Assembly: GCF_035083965.1 (NCBI RefSeq)
Contig: NC_089736.1
Location: forward strand, 263,001-327,000
Direction: 5' to 3'
Origin: Branchiostoma lanceolatum
Taxonomy: Eukaryota; Chordata; Leptocardii; Amphioxiformes; Branchiostomatidae
Length of the DNA stretch: 64,000 nt
In this document: piece by piece, positions 23,560-37,023 of the stretch
Layout: every line of letters begins with the position of its first letter
Numbering within the stretch: position 1 is the first letter of the stretch
The notes under the pieces: model-generated
What the model saw: the letters and a program-made list of their open reading frames with translations, nothing else
Told to the model about the DNA's origin: nothing
Databases searched by the model: none
Position numbers and translations under genes: made by a program

Positions 23560-25200
23560 GGGTGAGTTGTGTTGGGTTGTTTATCTTTATTGCTGCCAGA
23601 AAAAAAAACTTTGACTACAGCAAGACCTCATAGAAGTCATGAAAGTGTAACCAATTCCTATGTGTTTCGTGCAGTACAACCTACTAATTAGTTCAGACTC
23701 TGCACTCTGGAACTCATGTGTTTTCCTGTGCAACTGTTACACGTTTACTGAGTTTTAATGTTGAATTTGTGACAACTGATCCTCGGTGCGTTGTTTGCTT
23801 CCAACTCCCTGTGTGTCCATATAAGGGAGTCCATGCGTGACACCTGCTGTTCCGTCGTGACCTTGAGCTTGTTATTGACGTTTAAGTTAACTTAGCTGAG
23901 GAAGAACACAGTAAACATCCGTCTAGGGGACACCTGTTAAGCTTTAAGGATGCTCCGTATCTCCTTAGTTTGGTTCATTTTGCTGAGAACACACAAAATA
24001 AAAACAGACACATTGTTGTTTACCCTGTTACTGTGCCTGTACCCAGCAAATCACCTGTGAACTTGTGACCAAGATGGCGCATGCGGTTCTACATGTCTAA
24101 TGTTCCTGCGTACTTGGTATTATTTGTTTATTTGTGTGTATATGTGTGTTTGTGTGTGTGGGGGGGGGGGAATTTAAGGCGAGAAAACTTCCAAAGTTGC
24201 TATCGTTGTCGTCTGACATGTCGATGACGTCACTAGGGTGGACTGTCTTGACCTTAGACACCAGATCACACAAAGTGAGGTAACGTTTGACACCTGTATG
24301 TTTACACCGCCAAATATCACGGCAACGTCTGTCTGCAACACTCCACAGGACTGGTGCTCTATAGCTCTACAGATTCAAACTTCAGACGATGTCAAAAGGT
24401 TTAGCTCTCATGTTACACCAGGGATTGTTATGAAGTGTTGTTTTTCTTTAATTTAGTCTTGTGAGGAAAGATGAATTTGACACGAATGTTCAAAATTACA
24501 GCAAGACCACATGAATTATGACAGTAAAACCAGGCTTGTGTGGTTCGTGCAGTAACTGTTATATAAGTTAAGTAAGCACTACACACCCCACCCTCCACCA
24601 TTCATCACAGGTGTTTTTCAGAGCAACCGTTACACGTTAGCCGGTTGGACACTCACATTGTATTTGAGGTAACCGAATCTTGGTGCATTGTTTGCTGCCA
24701 ACTCTTTCCTGTGTGTACTTATACACAAGGGAGTTCATGCGTGACGCCTGCTGTTTTGTGGTTAACTTGTTATTCTTACTGACGTTAAGTCGACGAAGTT
24801 AAGGAATAACAAATACAATATCCGCATGAGAAATACCTGTACAGGATGTTTCGTATATCTTTCATTTGGTTCATTTCGCTGTGAACACAAAAGATCGGAC
24901 TCAGTGTTGTTTACCTTGTTACGGTACCTGCACCCAACAAAGCACCTGTGAACTTCTGACCTTGTGACCAAAATGGCGGATGGCATACAACATGTCTGAC
25001 CTGTATGTATTTGTGTACTAAGTGATGTATATTTGTGGAGGGGGTGTAGTCTGTCAGTGTGTATTTACTGACCCCCGGCGAGACGCCTTTAAACATGTTG
25101 CTGTGGTCGTCCTTGACGACGTTATCATGACTTTTGCTACCTTATAAAGTGACACCAGATATCTGAACAGGTTCATGCACACTGGGTATACGTTGGACAC
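23560..25200. repeat. Diverged tandem duplication of about 0.9 kb
   Basis: Landmarks recur in order: GGTGCRTTGTTTGCT (23784 and 24681), GGGAGTYCATGCGTGAC (about 23825 and 24729), ACCTGTGAACTT then ATGGCG (about 24050 and 24945). No coding exon was seen; it lies between the candidate promoter and the ankyrin exons. Confidence 0.6.
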
Positions 25201-26156
25201 GTGTATGTTTAAGCGTGACTTGGCTGAAAACGCCAGCCGTAGCGAAACCGGATTGCACTACTACTTAAGTTATATGAAAATAAAAGCACACTCGGTTGAA
25301 AATAACTGCTTTACATTTATCTTTTATAAAGAACTAAAAACTATTTCAGAATCTGCTGAATCTGGCCTGTCACATTTAGGGCGTCATCACGAGGCACTGG
25401 TGTTTGACAACAGCAGAACTATGGCAGGAAAATAAACATGGAGGGGAAAGAAAAGGTTGGTGAAACTCTTCTTCTTCTAATCTTCTTCGAATAGTTGGGG
25501 AAAATCTATTTATGTGAAGTTCACAGTCTGAAAGAACGACTAAAGCATGGCTGCATCATGCAAGTAGGATAATGCACCATGAGGCTTAGTAACGGTAGAA
25601 ATCAGAGAGGCTGATGAACATGTTAATCTTCCAACTTCTTCTAACAATTTGAAAAGAAAAACAGTTTTGTTTGCGAGTAACCTCTACCTTCCCGCAGATC
25701 ACGTAGTAGATGACCTGTTTGATGTTTAGACTCGGCACATAGATGACACTAACAATATTATTGTAACATAAACTCCTGAACAGAATCATAAAAGGCCTGA
25801 AATGTTAATAATAATAATAATATCAGGTGTATTTGCAGCCAGTGCCACAGGCAGGTACCCAATGTGTAGGGTAATGAGGCTGTTTAACGTGTTCGAGGCA
25901 CCTCCTCGAGCACGGGACCCCCGTTTTACGTCCCTCCCGGAAGACGATTTCGTGGAAAGCTTCGTGAGGCTACAGCAACCCGGAAAAGAATCGATGAGTA
26001 GTAATTCTAGCAAGTCTGGTCTACAAGATTATGAGTAACACCTTACATGTATAGAGCAAGGAGGTTTTATCCTCCTTGTATAGAGTAAGACGTAAGAAGC
26101 CGGATCCGAAGATACAAATATTGTTTTTTAGTTAACCGGACGGTTCTGTTCCACAG

Positions 26157-27754
26157 GAGCTGAGAAAAGCCGCCGGGCGAGGTGACGAGGTCAGAGTTCA
26201 GCAGCTCCTAGCCGAGGGAGTCGATGTCAATGCTGCCAACGACGCCGTGAGTTAACATGTCTGTCTGTTGTTTGCTCAATTTCATGAAATCATTTTTAAG
26301 CACTAAGTTTTTTCCCTTTTTGATATTGAAGTGCGCGGTGTAACAGATGAACTTGATCTTTACACCAGATCAACACTCTGTGCTAAGTAATGTTGCACAA
26401 TTTGCATATAAGTGCACCTGATAAACATCCTCATGTCATCCACGTTCTTACACTATACGGGAAGTTCCTGGAAGGCTGAGAAGGCCACGGTCGGTACAAG
26501 TTCATGTCTCAACCTTGATCTTACATGGAGTTTCTTTACTGTCTCTGTACAGGGATATACTGCTCTTCACGATGCAGCACAGAACGGCCACACGGGAACT
26601 GTACAAGCTTTACTCAAAGCTGGGGCGACGGTCGACGCACGAACCATGCAGCACATGGGGGTAACTTTGCTGTTTACTTAGGCCTGTCTAACTGTCAAGT
26701 AATGAGTTTGTATATACTGTTGGAGCAACAAGGCATAGAAAACGATAATTGCGCTGATACCTCGGTCTGTTTCGTTGTCCTGAAATCAGACACTCGTTTG
26801 TTCATGTAGAACCGGACGCCTCTCCACCTTGCTGCCGAGAACGGCCACACAGGACCTGTACAAGCTTTGCTGGCAGCTGGAGCGGACATTAATGCACGAG
26901 ACATCATGGTCAGTTGCTTAATGTAGAGCCATGTTGAGTGACCTAGAACCTGCTCAGATGTGTGGCATGACATGGTCCTGCAAACGGATGAACTGATAAA
27001 ATGTGCTCAGGCACACTATGTACATTATTATTACCGGGTTCCTAACCATGTTCCTAACCATATTTCTAGATGAAATCGTTTTGTTATCAATCACAGTGAA
27101 CCCTCTCATGGTTAGTGTGTAAATCCTGCATCTGGCACTTTGTTTTATCTACAGAAAAAGACTCCCCTTCATCATGCGGCAAATGATGGACATCCCGAGT
27201 GTGTTAAAGTACTGCTGAAGGCTGGAGCCAACACCGTTATTGGAGACGAGGTAAATGTTTTTGTTTTTAATCGTCTCATGTCAAATGTCAATCGATGGTG
27301 CCGAGAGAGCGGATATGATTTGTAACGTTTCTAACTCACAGACTTTATTCTGATGTTGTACATGTCGTTCTACATGTATCTTAGACAATCTTCTTGAGAA
27401 TAGGATACACCAACACGGAGTAAACATTATCATCTAACACAAACTCCCTTTACACAACCTAAAGCATCTAAAGGACAGATGTTGATGACTATGTAATAAT
27501 GACGTTTAGTTTCAGTAAAAGTTTCATAGGTTGTGTTGGTTTTACCTACAGCATAAGAAGACAGCGGAGGATCTTGGAGTACAAGAGGATGTGCTGAAGG
27601 TGTTCCAGTTCTTCAAAGTAAGCCCAAAATACACCCGTTAGTAAAACACGTGGCCCGTGACTAAACCTTGTGCCGCATTTGATTTATAATCGTCACTTGT
27701 AAAATTCTAAACGTTGAAATTCTGTTGTTCCTGCAGGGTAAGACATCGGCGTAG
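26157..27754 (+). CDS. Ankyrin-repeat exons: separate small protein or N-terminus of the LRR-ROC-COR gene
   Basis: Coding blocks 26157-26246, 26553-26660, 26810-26908, 27155-27250, 27552-27617, all phase 0, so each exon is about one ankyrin repeat (GYTALHDAAQNGHTG, RTPLHLAAENGHTG, KTPLHHAANDGHPE motifs, then a capping helix KTAEDLGVQEDVLKVFQFFK). A sixth block starting at 27737 reads Gly-Lys-Thr-Ser-Ala then TAG at 27752-27754. The transcript may end there, or only the first base of that block may be used, linking to the LRR exon in frame. No certain start was found. One candidate is ATG at 25438, which encodes MEGKEK and is followed by AAG/GTTGGT, a usable but weak donor in the right phase. 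Ankyrin repeats bind proteins; the partner is unknown. Confidence 0.75.
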
Positions 27755-28266
27755 ACGGTGGTCGAAGCAGCTTAACGTCGGTGAGATGTATTTTTCCATT
27801 GAACACTGGTGGTCTCTGATAGAAGAGTACCGGTTCTATCATTTTCACTTCAATGTCGTCCTGTCTTTTTATCACAAAGGTTTTGTTTAATTCTGTGACT
27901 TGTAAATTTGCTTTTTCTACCACATAGAAGTGACTTAAGAATGATTATAAAAAATATATATAAGATTATGTGCATACAACTCATATGCATATAGATATCA
28001 GCGATGTTTATCATGCAGGCCATCAATAACGATTACGTTTTGTCATATGTTGCATTATATTTCTACATGTAAATGACATGAAGCTAGAGTCATATTTTAC
28101 ATTCAGTGCGTTCTGTGTTGCTTTATCAAGTACAAGTAAGTCGATTCTTTACTTTGAGAGTTATTCATGTAAGTTGCAATGTATCTACATTGAACCACGT
28201 TTTAAGACTTTACTGCAACAGATCCCATAATAAGACTTCAAAGCGATTTATTTTCACCTTTTTCAG
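27755..28266. other. Gap between ankyrin and LRR exons
   Basis: AT-rich. An ATG at 27786 opens a frame that could join the LRR exon in phase 1 through AAAG/GTTTTG (junction 27879/27880), but that donor is weak. No AATAAA was found that would end the ankyrin transcript here. Confidence 0.4.
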
Positions 28267-31200
28267 CCCTCCAACCTAAAGTGGTGGATAACCTGTTCAC
28301 TATCGACCTCAGCGGCAAAGGTCTGACCTCCGTCCCAGCCGAGGTGTTTGACGCCAAAAATGTTGAACGCCTTGTCCTGTCTGACAACAGGCTGACGAGC
28401 ATATCCGAGGAGATAGGCCAACTACAGAAGCTTCGTGACCTTAAACTTGACAACAACCTGCTGACACAACTGCCCCAGGCAATCACTACTCTACCTGACC
28501 TACAGCACATTGACCTGTCGGCCAATAGATTAAAAGAAATACCAGATGTAGTTTGTTCACTTCTTCAACTCAAGACCTTGTACGTAGGAAGCAACCCCCT
28601 CAAGTGTCTCCCTGACAAGATATCTCAGCTCACAGGACTGAGGAGGCTTGAAATAGATAGTTGTCGATTCGATGAGTTCCCCAGACAGGTGCTGCAGCTG
28701 GAGGGTCTAGTGAGGCTGCGCATGGCGAACTGGGCTGGGGAGGGCAAACCTTCACCTGTACCTGAAGACATCGGCAGGCTGAAGAATCTACATACTTTAT
28801 ATCTGGATGATAGTGGCTTGGATTCACTACCGGACGGTGTTGGGGAACTGGGGCAGTTGACGCACTTAGACATTTCTCGGAACAGATTCACATCAGTTCC
28901 TGAACAGATCATGAACCTGCCAAACATTGGGGAGCTTATATTGCATAGCAACAGAATCTCCCATCTTCCCCTGACTCTGAACCGATTGGCCCGACTGTAT
29001 ATCATAGCAGTCTACGGAAACCCCCTGGCATACCCTCCTCCTGATGTCTGTAAGAAAGGCGCAGCCGCCATCATGGACTTCCTGAGAAGAGAGGTGAAGG
29101 AAAAGGAAGGTATGTAGGAACGAAAAATGGGGGAGGAGCAGAATTCACAAAATTCCATTTTCATTTGGAAACTGATTACTGTTGAATGCCTTATTAAAGG
29201 TGTAGTAAAATGACTTTGGTATTATTGGATCTGATGACAGAATGTTTCATATGATTGTTATTTTTGTATAATTTTGACCTATTTCTTTATAGATTGTTAT
29301 TCATTATAATACTTATTATGTTTACAACTCAAAATTCACTTTGTACTTCCTATTATTTTCATTTGTTTCATTAGGATTTATGTTGCAATTCCAATTTCTT
29401 CTTTCGTTAATTTTTCTTAGTTTTGATTATATATAATCTTGTAAGAATTCCATTTGTGTAGTTTAGGGGAGGCCCCCGAAAAGCCTTATAGGCTTCTGGC
29501 CTCCCCTGCATGTATTCTTTGCTCTATTTATCTTTGTTCTATATTGTACATATGCAAATAAACAATAAACAAAAACCTCTCAACCCAAAACCATGTTTAC
29601 TGTAGGTGATTTGTTGCTTTCCTGACATAACTTAGTAAATTGCTGTAAGGTTCTGCATTTTATTGATGACTCGGCCTTTTATTGATGACCATCTGATTGG
29701 TGCTAGCTTAAGCTACAAAAAATGCATAAAACTTGAAATATTTACGATCACCTTTAATCATTAGGATGTCTTCTTTCTTACAGACAAAGAGCTGGGGAAA
29801 CTGTTCTTCCGCTTCTCACAGAAAGTGACGCAACGACCTGAGGTGGAAGCTCTGGCCACAGTAGCAGGACTTAAACCAAACGAGAGAACAAGCATCCTGG
29901 TAAACATTTCAGTCTCATGATAGAGAAGTCTCGAAGATCAATGATGTCCAAAATAAAACAATAACATTTGTCAAACTTAACAGCAGTGCACGTAACCTAT
30001 AATCTAAATCAGCAGCGTACGTAACCTGTTATTAAAATCATATTGATCATTGATTGATTTATTGATTAAATTCTTTGACTGCATACAATTAGAATGTCCA
30101 GCAATACAGCTTTGGCCGATGTTCTGCTTTTAGGGTAAGGACAAGGCGAATCCGAGTTACCAGGCCCATAACGTGCTGTTGAAGTGGATAGAGAAAGACC
30201 GAGAAGCGTCCATGGACAAACTTCAGCAGGAGCTGAGTGATATCGGCATGGGTGGACTGGCAGAGGAGGTTGGCAGGATCAAGGTATGTGGAAACACCAA
30301 CGCACAAGTACCATAATACTGTGTGAACATTACAGCCAAGTAGACTGCGGGACGCGCTCTTATTTTGCGAGCAATTTTTTTTTTTCTTCTTCAGTAATTT
30401 CAAACCTCTATATTCCAGGCCGAGCGACTCAAGCGGCCGGCAGATGCATCGGGCGGGCCTCCAGCCAAGCGGCAGGCAGCCGGAGGGTTTTCTCGTGTTG
30501 GGCATCAGGAGGAACAGCAGACCAAAGGGAAGATCAGACAGGCAGAACAGAAACTTGTACGGATGCAGCATCACAGCGAGACTCAGCAGGCCGCGTCAAC
30601 CCAGGTTGCAGAGCAGAGACCAAGAGGTCAAGTTGGGTTTCCTCGTGGTGAGTAACTCAAATGAAAGAACGAAATATACATAGATTAGCAGAGCATATAT
30701 GTTTACATCCTACAAAGATAATGACTTTTTCACGCCGTAACAATGACTATTTTTATCCAGCATCAGTGCCGACTGAAGTGGAGATTGGGGGTCCAGAGAT
30801 GGTGGTTCTCTATGAGAAGGCCTGTAAAGAGGGGACCACTGAAGTCTACCACATCAGGCTGATCCTGGTAGGGAACCACGGGAATGGGAAAACCAGTTTG
30901 ACAAACAGCTTCCTTCAACTAAAGTTCAACAAAGATGAAAAAAGCACAGATGGCATTGTTATCATTCCATGTCTCATGACTGGGAAGGAACAGTGGCAAA
31001 TTACTGAAGGTATATGTGATTTTTTTATATCTGCATACCTGCCTCAGTGCCCAGCCTAGACGGAAGCAAACAAACAAATCTATACGCGGTCCCTTTGTCA
31101 AATTTGACCTACTTCCCGTTGAATAAAGTCAAGATCAAAAAGAGGGCAGCACGAGGGCAATGATTGCAGGGGGCGATTTTACAGCGCGTTGCTGGTAAGG

Positions 31201-34200
31201 ACATATATGAATCAACACATAATAAACAAGAGTCCGAAGACCCAAAATCTCCATGAAATTTGTTTTGATATATGATGTGTTTTATTTGCCCCAGTTGTTT
31301 GTTTTTGCCGCTGGTTGTTTTATTTTATGTGCCAAAGGGTATCCACACACAGGTTTAGTAGTGTTCCCATTTGTGGTTTGACCACCAGCTGTTGGGACCT
31401 TGGGAATAGTTGACCTACATAAGAGACCAAAAGCCCACAAAAGAGTAGATATTTCTCATTATTTATGCAAATTCAGTCCGAATTTGCATAATTACCACTT
31501 CAGTTTGTACATCTCTGTCCAACCCACCTGCGTACCAAATATCATGAAAATCTGTCGCTCCTATCTTCAGTTATTCTCCTTTGAATATTTTTACAAATAC
31601 GCCATTGCAGTTCCAATGACACACACCAGGGGGCCCAAAATCGACCTTGACGTTTCTCCTCCCAGCACCTACCCACATATCAAATATCATTACAATCCAT
31701 CTACACGTTCTATAGTTATGCTGATTTTACGCATCCGGTGACACATACGTACACACACGGTGACACAAACATACACACACGCGCACACACGCGCAAACAC
31801 ACTAACTTTGCATGATTTGCACTTCAGTGTGTACATCTCTGTCCAACCTACCTGCGTACCAAATAACATGAAAATCTGTTGTTCCTTTCTTCAGTTATTC
31901 CCCTTTAGAACATTTTTACAAATAGGCCATTGTAGTTCCAGGGACACAAACCAGGGGGCCCAAAATCGACCTTGACCATTCTCCTCCCAGCGCATACCCA
32001 CTTACCAAATATCATTACAATCCATCTACACGTTCTACAGCTATGCTGACTTAAAGCATCCATCGACACACATGCAAACGATTTACCTCCTTACTTATGC
32101 AAATTCGGTCTCATTTGCATAGTTTGCACTTAAGTGTGTACATCTTGGTCTAACCTACCTGTGTACCAAATAACATGACGATCTGTCGATCCACTCTTCA
32201 GTTCTTCTACATTGAAGATTTTTACAAATACGCCATTGCAGTTCCAGTCACACAGCCAGGGGGCCCAAAATCGACCTTGACCTTCCTCCTCTTAACACCC
32301 ACCCACAAATAAAAAATCATTACAATCCATGTACAGGTTCTACAGTTATGGTGACTTTAAGCATCCGGTGACACATACATACATACAAACACCAAACGCA
32401 AGCAAAACAGTATATCCATGAAAAAGCCTTTTTTCATGGAGATAACAACATCTTACAAATTGAGTTATACATTTAATAAGTCTAATTCTGAAGGCAAGGT
32501 AATAATCCGACCAAATTGAAGCTTCGGTTTAAAAGGTGCTACATTCAACTTAAAACATTTAATGATGCATAGGAGTGACAGTACATACATTTATTTGTTG
32601 ATGTTAGGAACAAATGATCAACAATTTGCTCACGCTGTTGGCATGGAGATGAAGAAGATGAAAGAAAAGGAAAAGCCAAGTGTACCCAGGAAGAAAACAG
32701 GAGACAATAAGCCAAAGGAAGCCCCGGAAGTCAAACCTGTCCCAGCCAGCTCTAGAGGTACAGAATTGATTACAGAAATTCCTTGAAACTTTCCGTACTG
32801 CTGTCTTTTCTGTAAGTTGAGTACCAAACATGTACTACTAGTACATGGAATCTAATGTGTAGAATTTTTCTGCTCTCAACAGATACAGATCACACAGACC
32901 ACGTAGATGTACCGACGGTTACAAAACCACCCGATGAACATGCTGCTAGGAAACAGAAGACGACAGAAACGCCAGCTAGCCGGTCAGAGGACTACGCACT
33001 TGCCACCCAATTGGCTCTCGGCAAAGACGACCTGTCCAATCTCGTCGGATCTAAGAAACATCCCGCCATGTCCATCTGGGACTTTGCCGGACACGATGTC
33101 TACTACAGCAGCCACCACGTCTTCTACAGCCATTACGCCATCTTCATCCTTACTTTGAATCTCACCAAAGCTCTCAGCGAACCGCTTGAACATTGGGACG
33201 GTAGCTGTGCAGAAGCCCTTCAACTCAGAACAGAAGCAGGTAATTACAGAAACTCTGTTTTAATTCTAATCATTGGTGTCTCTATGCAAAAGGTTCAACT
33301 TTAATCAAAGGTTTAAACTAAGGGATAATAATGTTTCCCAAGTCTTTAAGTTAGCAGCCTGGTTTTAAAATACAGATGAAGTACGGTAGATAATTAGAAA
33401 CTTCAAAGAGCAAATTCTGAACTTTCTATCACTTATTTAGATGTAGTAGACTACCATCTGGAGGCCATTCAAGCACACACCATGCCAAGCAGGTCTGTTG
33501 GTGGTCTGGGGGAAAACCAAGAACAGGGGCCTCCCGTGATTGTGGTGGGCACACGAAAGGACCAAGTAGGAAAGGTTTGTGTGATTGCCAACTCATATTT
33601 TTGCAAACTTGTTTGACTGATTGACTTATTGATTTATTGATTGATCGATCATTGATTGATATACACTTTGGTAGTGTAGGAGTGATTTAACAAATGAAAT
33701 AACTTCATCTTATCCTTCGTATTTTAGAAAAGGATCAAGGATTTCTTCGCCAAACTCAAACATCATTTCAGGGGAAAGGCCATTGGCAAACACGTCCATG
33801 ACAGGTACTTTGCCATTGACAACACCAAGCGTGATCCGGAAGATCCAGAGTTGTCAGATCTGAGAGATTGCATCCTCAAGATTGCCCAACAGCAAAACCA
33901 CATGGGCAGGAGAATCCCAATCAGTTGGCTGGAGCTGAAGTCCAAGCTCATGGAAATGGAGAAGCAGGGCAGGAAGTACTGCAGCCTCCAGGATGTGATG
34001 GCTGCTACTGACAGCTCTCGCGTACCGGAGGGATTCACGCCAGAGGAAAATGCTGTCATCATCCTGAGGTTCTTCCATCTGTGTGGAGACATCCTCTTCT
34101 TCAACACCCCAGCACTCCGCAAGTTTGTCGTCCTGGACCCGCAGTGGTTTATCGATGTCGAGAAAACCATCATCACCATCCCCCAGTTTCGGGATCCTGC

Positions 34201-37023
34201 AGTAAAAGGCGAATGGGAGCGGTTGGAGTCTACAGGAGTGTTAGAAGATAGCCTAATCGAGAACGTGTGGAGGAACAGACAAGAGGAGCTCAAGTGCGAC
34301 CTTATTGCTCACAAAGACGAGCTGCTGAAGATGATGGAGCAGTTTGACCTGGTCCTGCGGTGCAGCACTGAGAGTGAAGATAAAGCAGGTGGAGTCACGC
34401 CAAGTTCAGAGAGCACCACTTACTTTGTTCCTTCCCTCCTCACCACGGTCAAGGACAGAGAAATACTGTACCCAAGCGGCACAGAATGCAGCAAGCCTAT
34501 TTATGTCGTATTTGATGACAAGTTCTTCCCTGTCGGCGTGTACCACCGCCTCGTCATCGCCAGCATGCGTCGATACAACAAGCGGAAGCCACTGGCATAT
34601 GCACGCTGTGCGAAATTTATCACAAGCAACCCAAGGCAGACCTTCGTCATCACCAAGAAAGATCACTACCTGAAGGTGGAGCTGTTGTCATCAGAGAAGG
34701 AAGAGTCTGCCCGCTTCAGCCATGGTCCGGGTGTCCGGAAAGGTCTGGATGAAGACCTGCGGGAGATCATTAACAAGTGGATTCCGGGCATAAGGTACAA
34801 GTGGTGTCTCCAGTGTTGCTGTGCCTGCCACAGTGAGAGGGAGCTGGATACCAGCAGCTTCATTCCAATCACAAGTGTCACAGAATGGTTCATGGATGGA
34901 GAAGTTGTTTGTGAAGCTTACTCACCTGCCACAACCACCATTCAAGATATCGGCCTGGCACAGTGGTTCCAAAGTCCGTAAGTAGCTGAATATGTATATA
35001 TTTTGTATTGCAAAAGGATGACTAAAACATTTTTCAGTCTGTAGTTATTATCATCACGACATCAGAAGATGTAAACACTCAAGACTGCCAGGGAAGGTTA
35101 GAATATGTTATATATTTGGAAATACTTCATCTTATATAGGGTTTGTGATAGTTCTTTTGCACAAACTTTCCAGATTTTAGGTTTCTCAGTGCCATGCAAG
35201 TTCATAGTTTCATATTGCCATCGGACATTAGACAGAGTGACATTAGGCAAATATGCATGTCTTTTGCTCCTTGTTCATCTGCCCTTAGCCTGATGAATGA
35301 TGTTTTTGTCTGTAGGCATTCTGGTCAAAGCAGCAGAGCCATGCACCAAGGATCAACTGCATCAGCGGAAACAGATGGACATGATATCTTATGTACGTAA
35401 CTTACACATCCATTCATGTCCATTGATATCATTTGGAAAAAGTTGTAATGCAAGTGTTCACCCTGTAGCAACAAATCATGTACATATTTTTGTAACTTTA
35501 AAAAGTTTGATGACTTATGTATGACGACTAATGTTACATTTTTTTGGTTTTATTCAAGCTGTTGCAGAATATTTCTCCACTGTTGTTGAAACGAAGCCAC
35601 CATGGAAGGATCTTGGGAGAACCCTGGGCCTGTCCGATGCTGACATCCAGCAAATCAGACAGAAGCACCTAGATCACGCGTCATCATCATCGCCGCATGA
35701 TGAGACATGTGCACAGTGCTGTTTGGCAGTGCTAGAAGTGTGGCTACATCTGTCTGGTTCAATCGCATCTGTAGAAGGACTGAAGAACGCGCTGGCCACA
35801 GTAGGACTGGGGGACATGGCGGAGAAGTTGAACACAATGTAAGTTCAAAGATTTCATCTTTCATTGATCAGCAAATATCAACTAGTTAATTGATTACTTG
35901 ATTGGTGCTTTTCGTGCTTCCCTCATGTAGCTGATAACAGTGGATGCAAATCTTATTCTCATAATATTCTAAATGTACAGACCACAAACTAAACAGTTAC
36001 AGATGTGCAGTTGTGGTCAACATCTGTCTACTATTTTGTCCCATAGGATCGTCTTTAAGAATATACATGTATTGGGGCGCTTTTACTTCATAGGAACATA
36101 CATCTTAAATGTTTCTACTTTTCAGAAAACAGATCATGGGTACAAAGCTCCTGGAGTTGCAAAGTCAAGTGACAAGCATCGTGCGCGCTGACTTCCCCAA
36201 CCTGGACTTTGTCCAAGCTGTGAGCAAGAAAGCAGACAAGGAGAGGGAACAGCTGAACAGGAAGACACTCCGTGAGGAACTCTTCTCCAGTAGTTTTAAC
36301 TATTGTCTTTACTCAGATGTCTATGATGTGATAAAGGACAGGAAGCGATCAGTGTGCCGTATTAACTGGCCTGGGAGTTCTGGAACTGGGTTCCTGTTGA
36401 GTAAGAGAAAGATTCTCACATGTTTCCATGTGTTTAAAGACTTGCACGCTGCCACACTAAGGTTCACTGATTTAAGTTTGTTCACCGCAACGTTCTTTGT
36501 GTCTTCAACTCAAGAATACAAAGTTAGCTTTCCTGCAACCACTCTCAAATGTCATAGCGAAGACCTAGACTATGCCATTCTGCAATTGTCCGTTGATGAT
36601 GACATAGCAAGTGTCATTGACAGCCTGCCTTATCTTGGCCGCTATATCTCGGAAAGTGTAGACGACAGAAACATGGTGGTTGTTGTTGGTCATCCCTACG
36701 GTGGGAGTAAGATTGTTGATTTCTGTCCCATCGCTGGGTTGGACCAAAGTTATATCATCCATGTTCGCTTTGGGAACCCTGAGTTTCCCCAAGAAGACCC
36801 ACGCAAACCCCTGTACCACACAGGTGTCATGTTCCACGGGTCCTCAGGCTCCCCAGGGTTTGATACGCATGGTAATGTGGTGCTCATGCACACCCGGGGA
36901 TTCTTCCCCGACAGGAGCAGGCAAAGCCTCGTTGAGCGCGGGGTGCGTTTGTCTGCCATCAGAGAACATGCGCGTAATGATCCGAACCTGGCACCTGAGG
37001 TCTTTAGTGAGATCTTTCCCTAG
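28267..37023 (+). CDS. LRR - Death - ROC GTPase - COR - Death - trypsin-like protease protein
   Basis: Exons 28267-29109, 29784-29899, 30134-30283, 30419-30647, 30761-31009, 32608-32757, 32883-33239, 33441-33574, 33728-34977, 35316-35392, 35559-35838, 36126-37023; about 1577 aa, entered in phase 1 from an unresolved 5' exon. About ten LRRs (1-281) end in GNPLAYPPPDVC. Death-type helical domain at 282-370. ROC GTPase at about 447-743: P-loop GNHGNGKTS, switch WDFAGHD, G4-like GTRKD, with a charged Lys/Glu-rich insertion. COR at 743-1160 (LDPQWFIDV). Second Death-type domain at 1186-1279. The last exon is a chymotrypsin-fold protease with an apparent intact triad: His in LTCFHVF, Asp in DLDYAIL, Ser in GSSGSPG. 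LRR-ROC-COR resembles MFHAS1/LRRK and Death links it to DAPK/PIDD-type signalling; the protease end is unusual. No signal peptide or TM was seen. An intracellular immune or death sensor is inferred. Confidence 0.85.
29465..29575 (+). mobile_element. Retroelement 3' end with hairpin and AATAAA repeats
   Basis: Strong hairpin (AGGGGAGGCC...GGCCTCCCCT with an inner AAGCC/GGCTT stem, 29465-29507), then AAATAAACAATAAAC. In the intron after the LRR exon. Confidence 0.5.
31440..32370 (+). repeat. Three tandem copies of a roughly 310-bp repeat
   Basis: CCTGCGTACCAAATA(A/T)CATGA, CAGGGGGCCCAAAATCGACC and ATCATTACAATCCATCTACA recur three times in order. CA-rich microsatellites separate the units. The array fills the intron between the two first ROC exons. 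Confidence 0.8.

Noticed and set aside
25802-26038. 78-residue plus-strand frame with a PPRARDPRFTSLPEDDFVESF segment
   Set aside because: It might be a scrap of a transposase-like ORF, but I could not identify the family, and no splice sites join it to the ankyrin exons.
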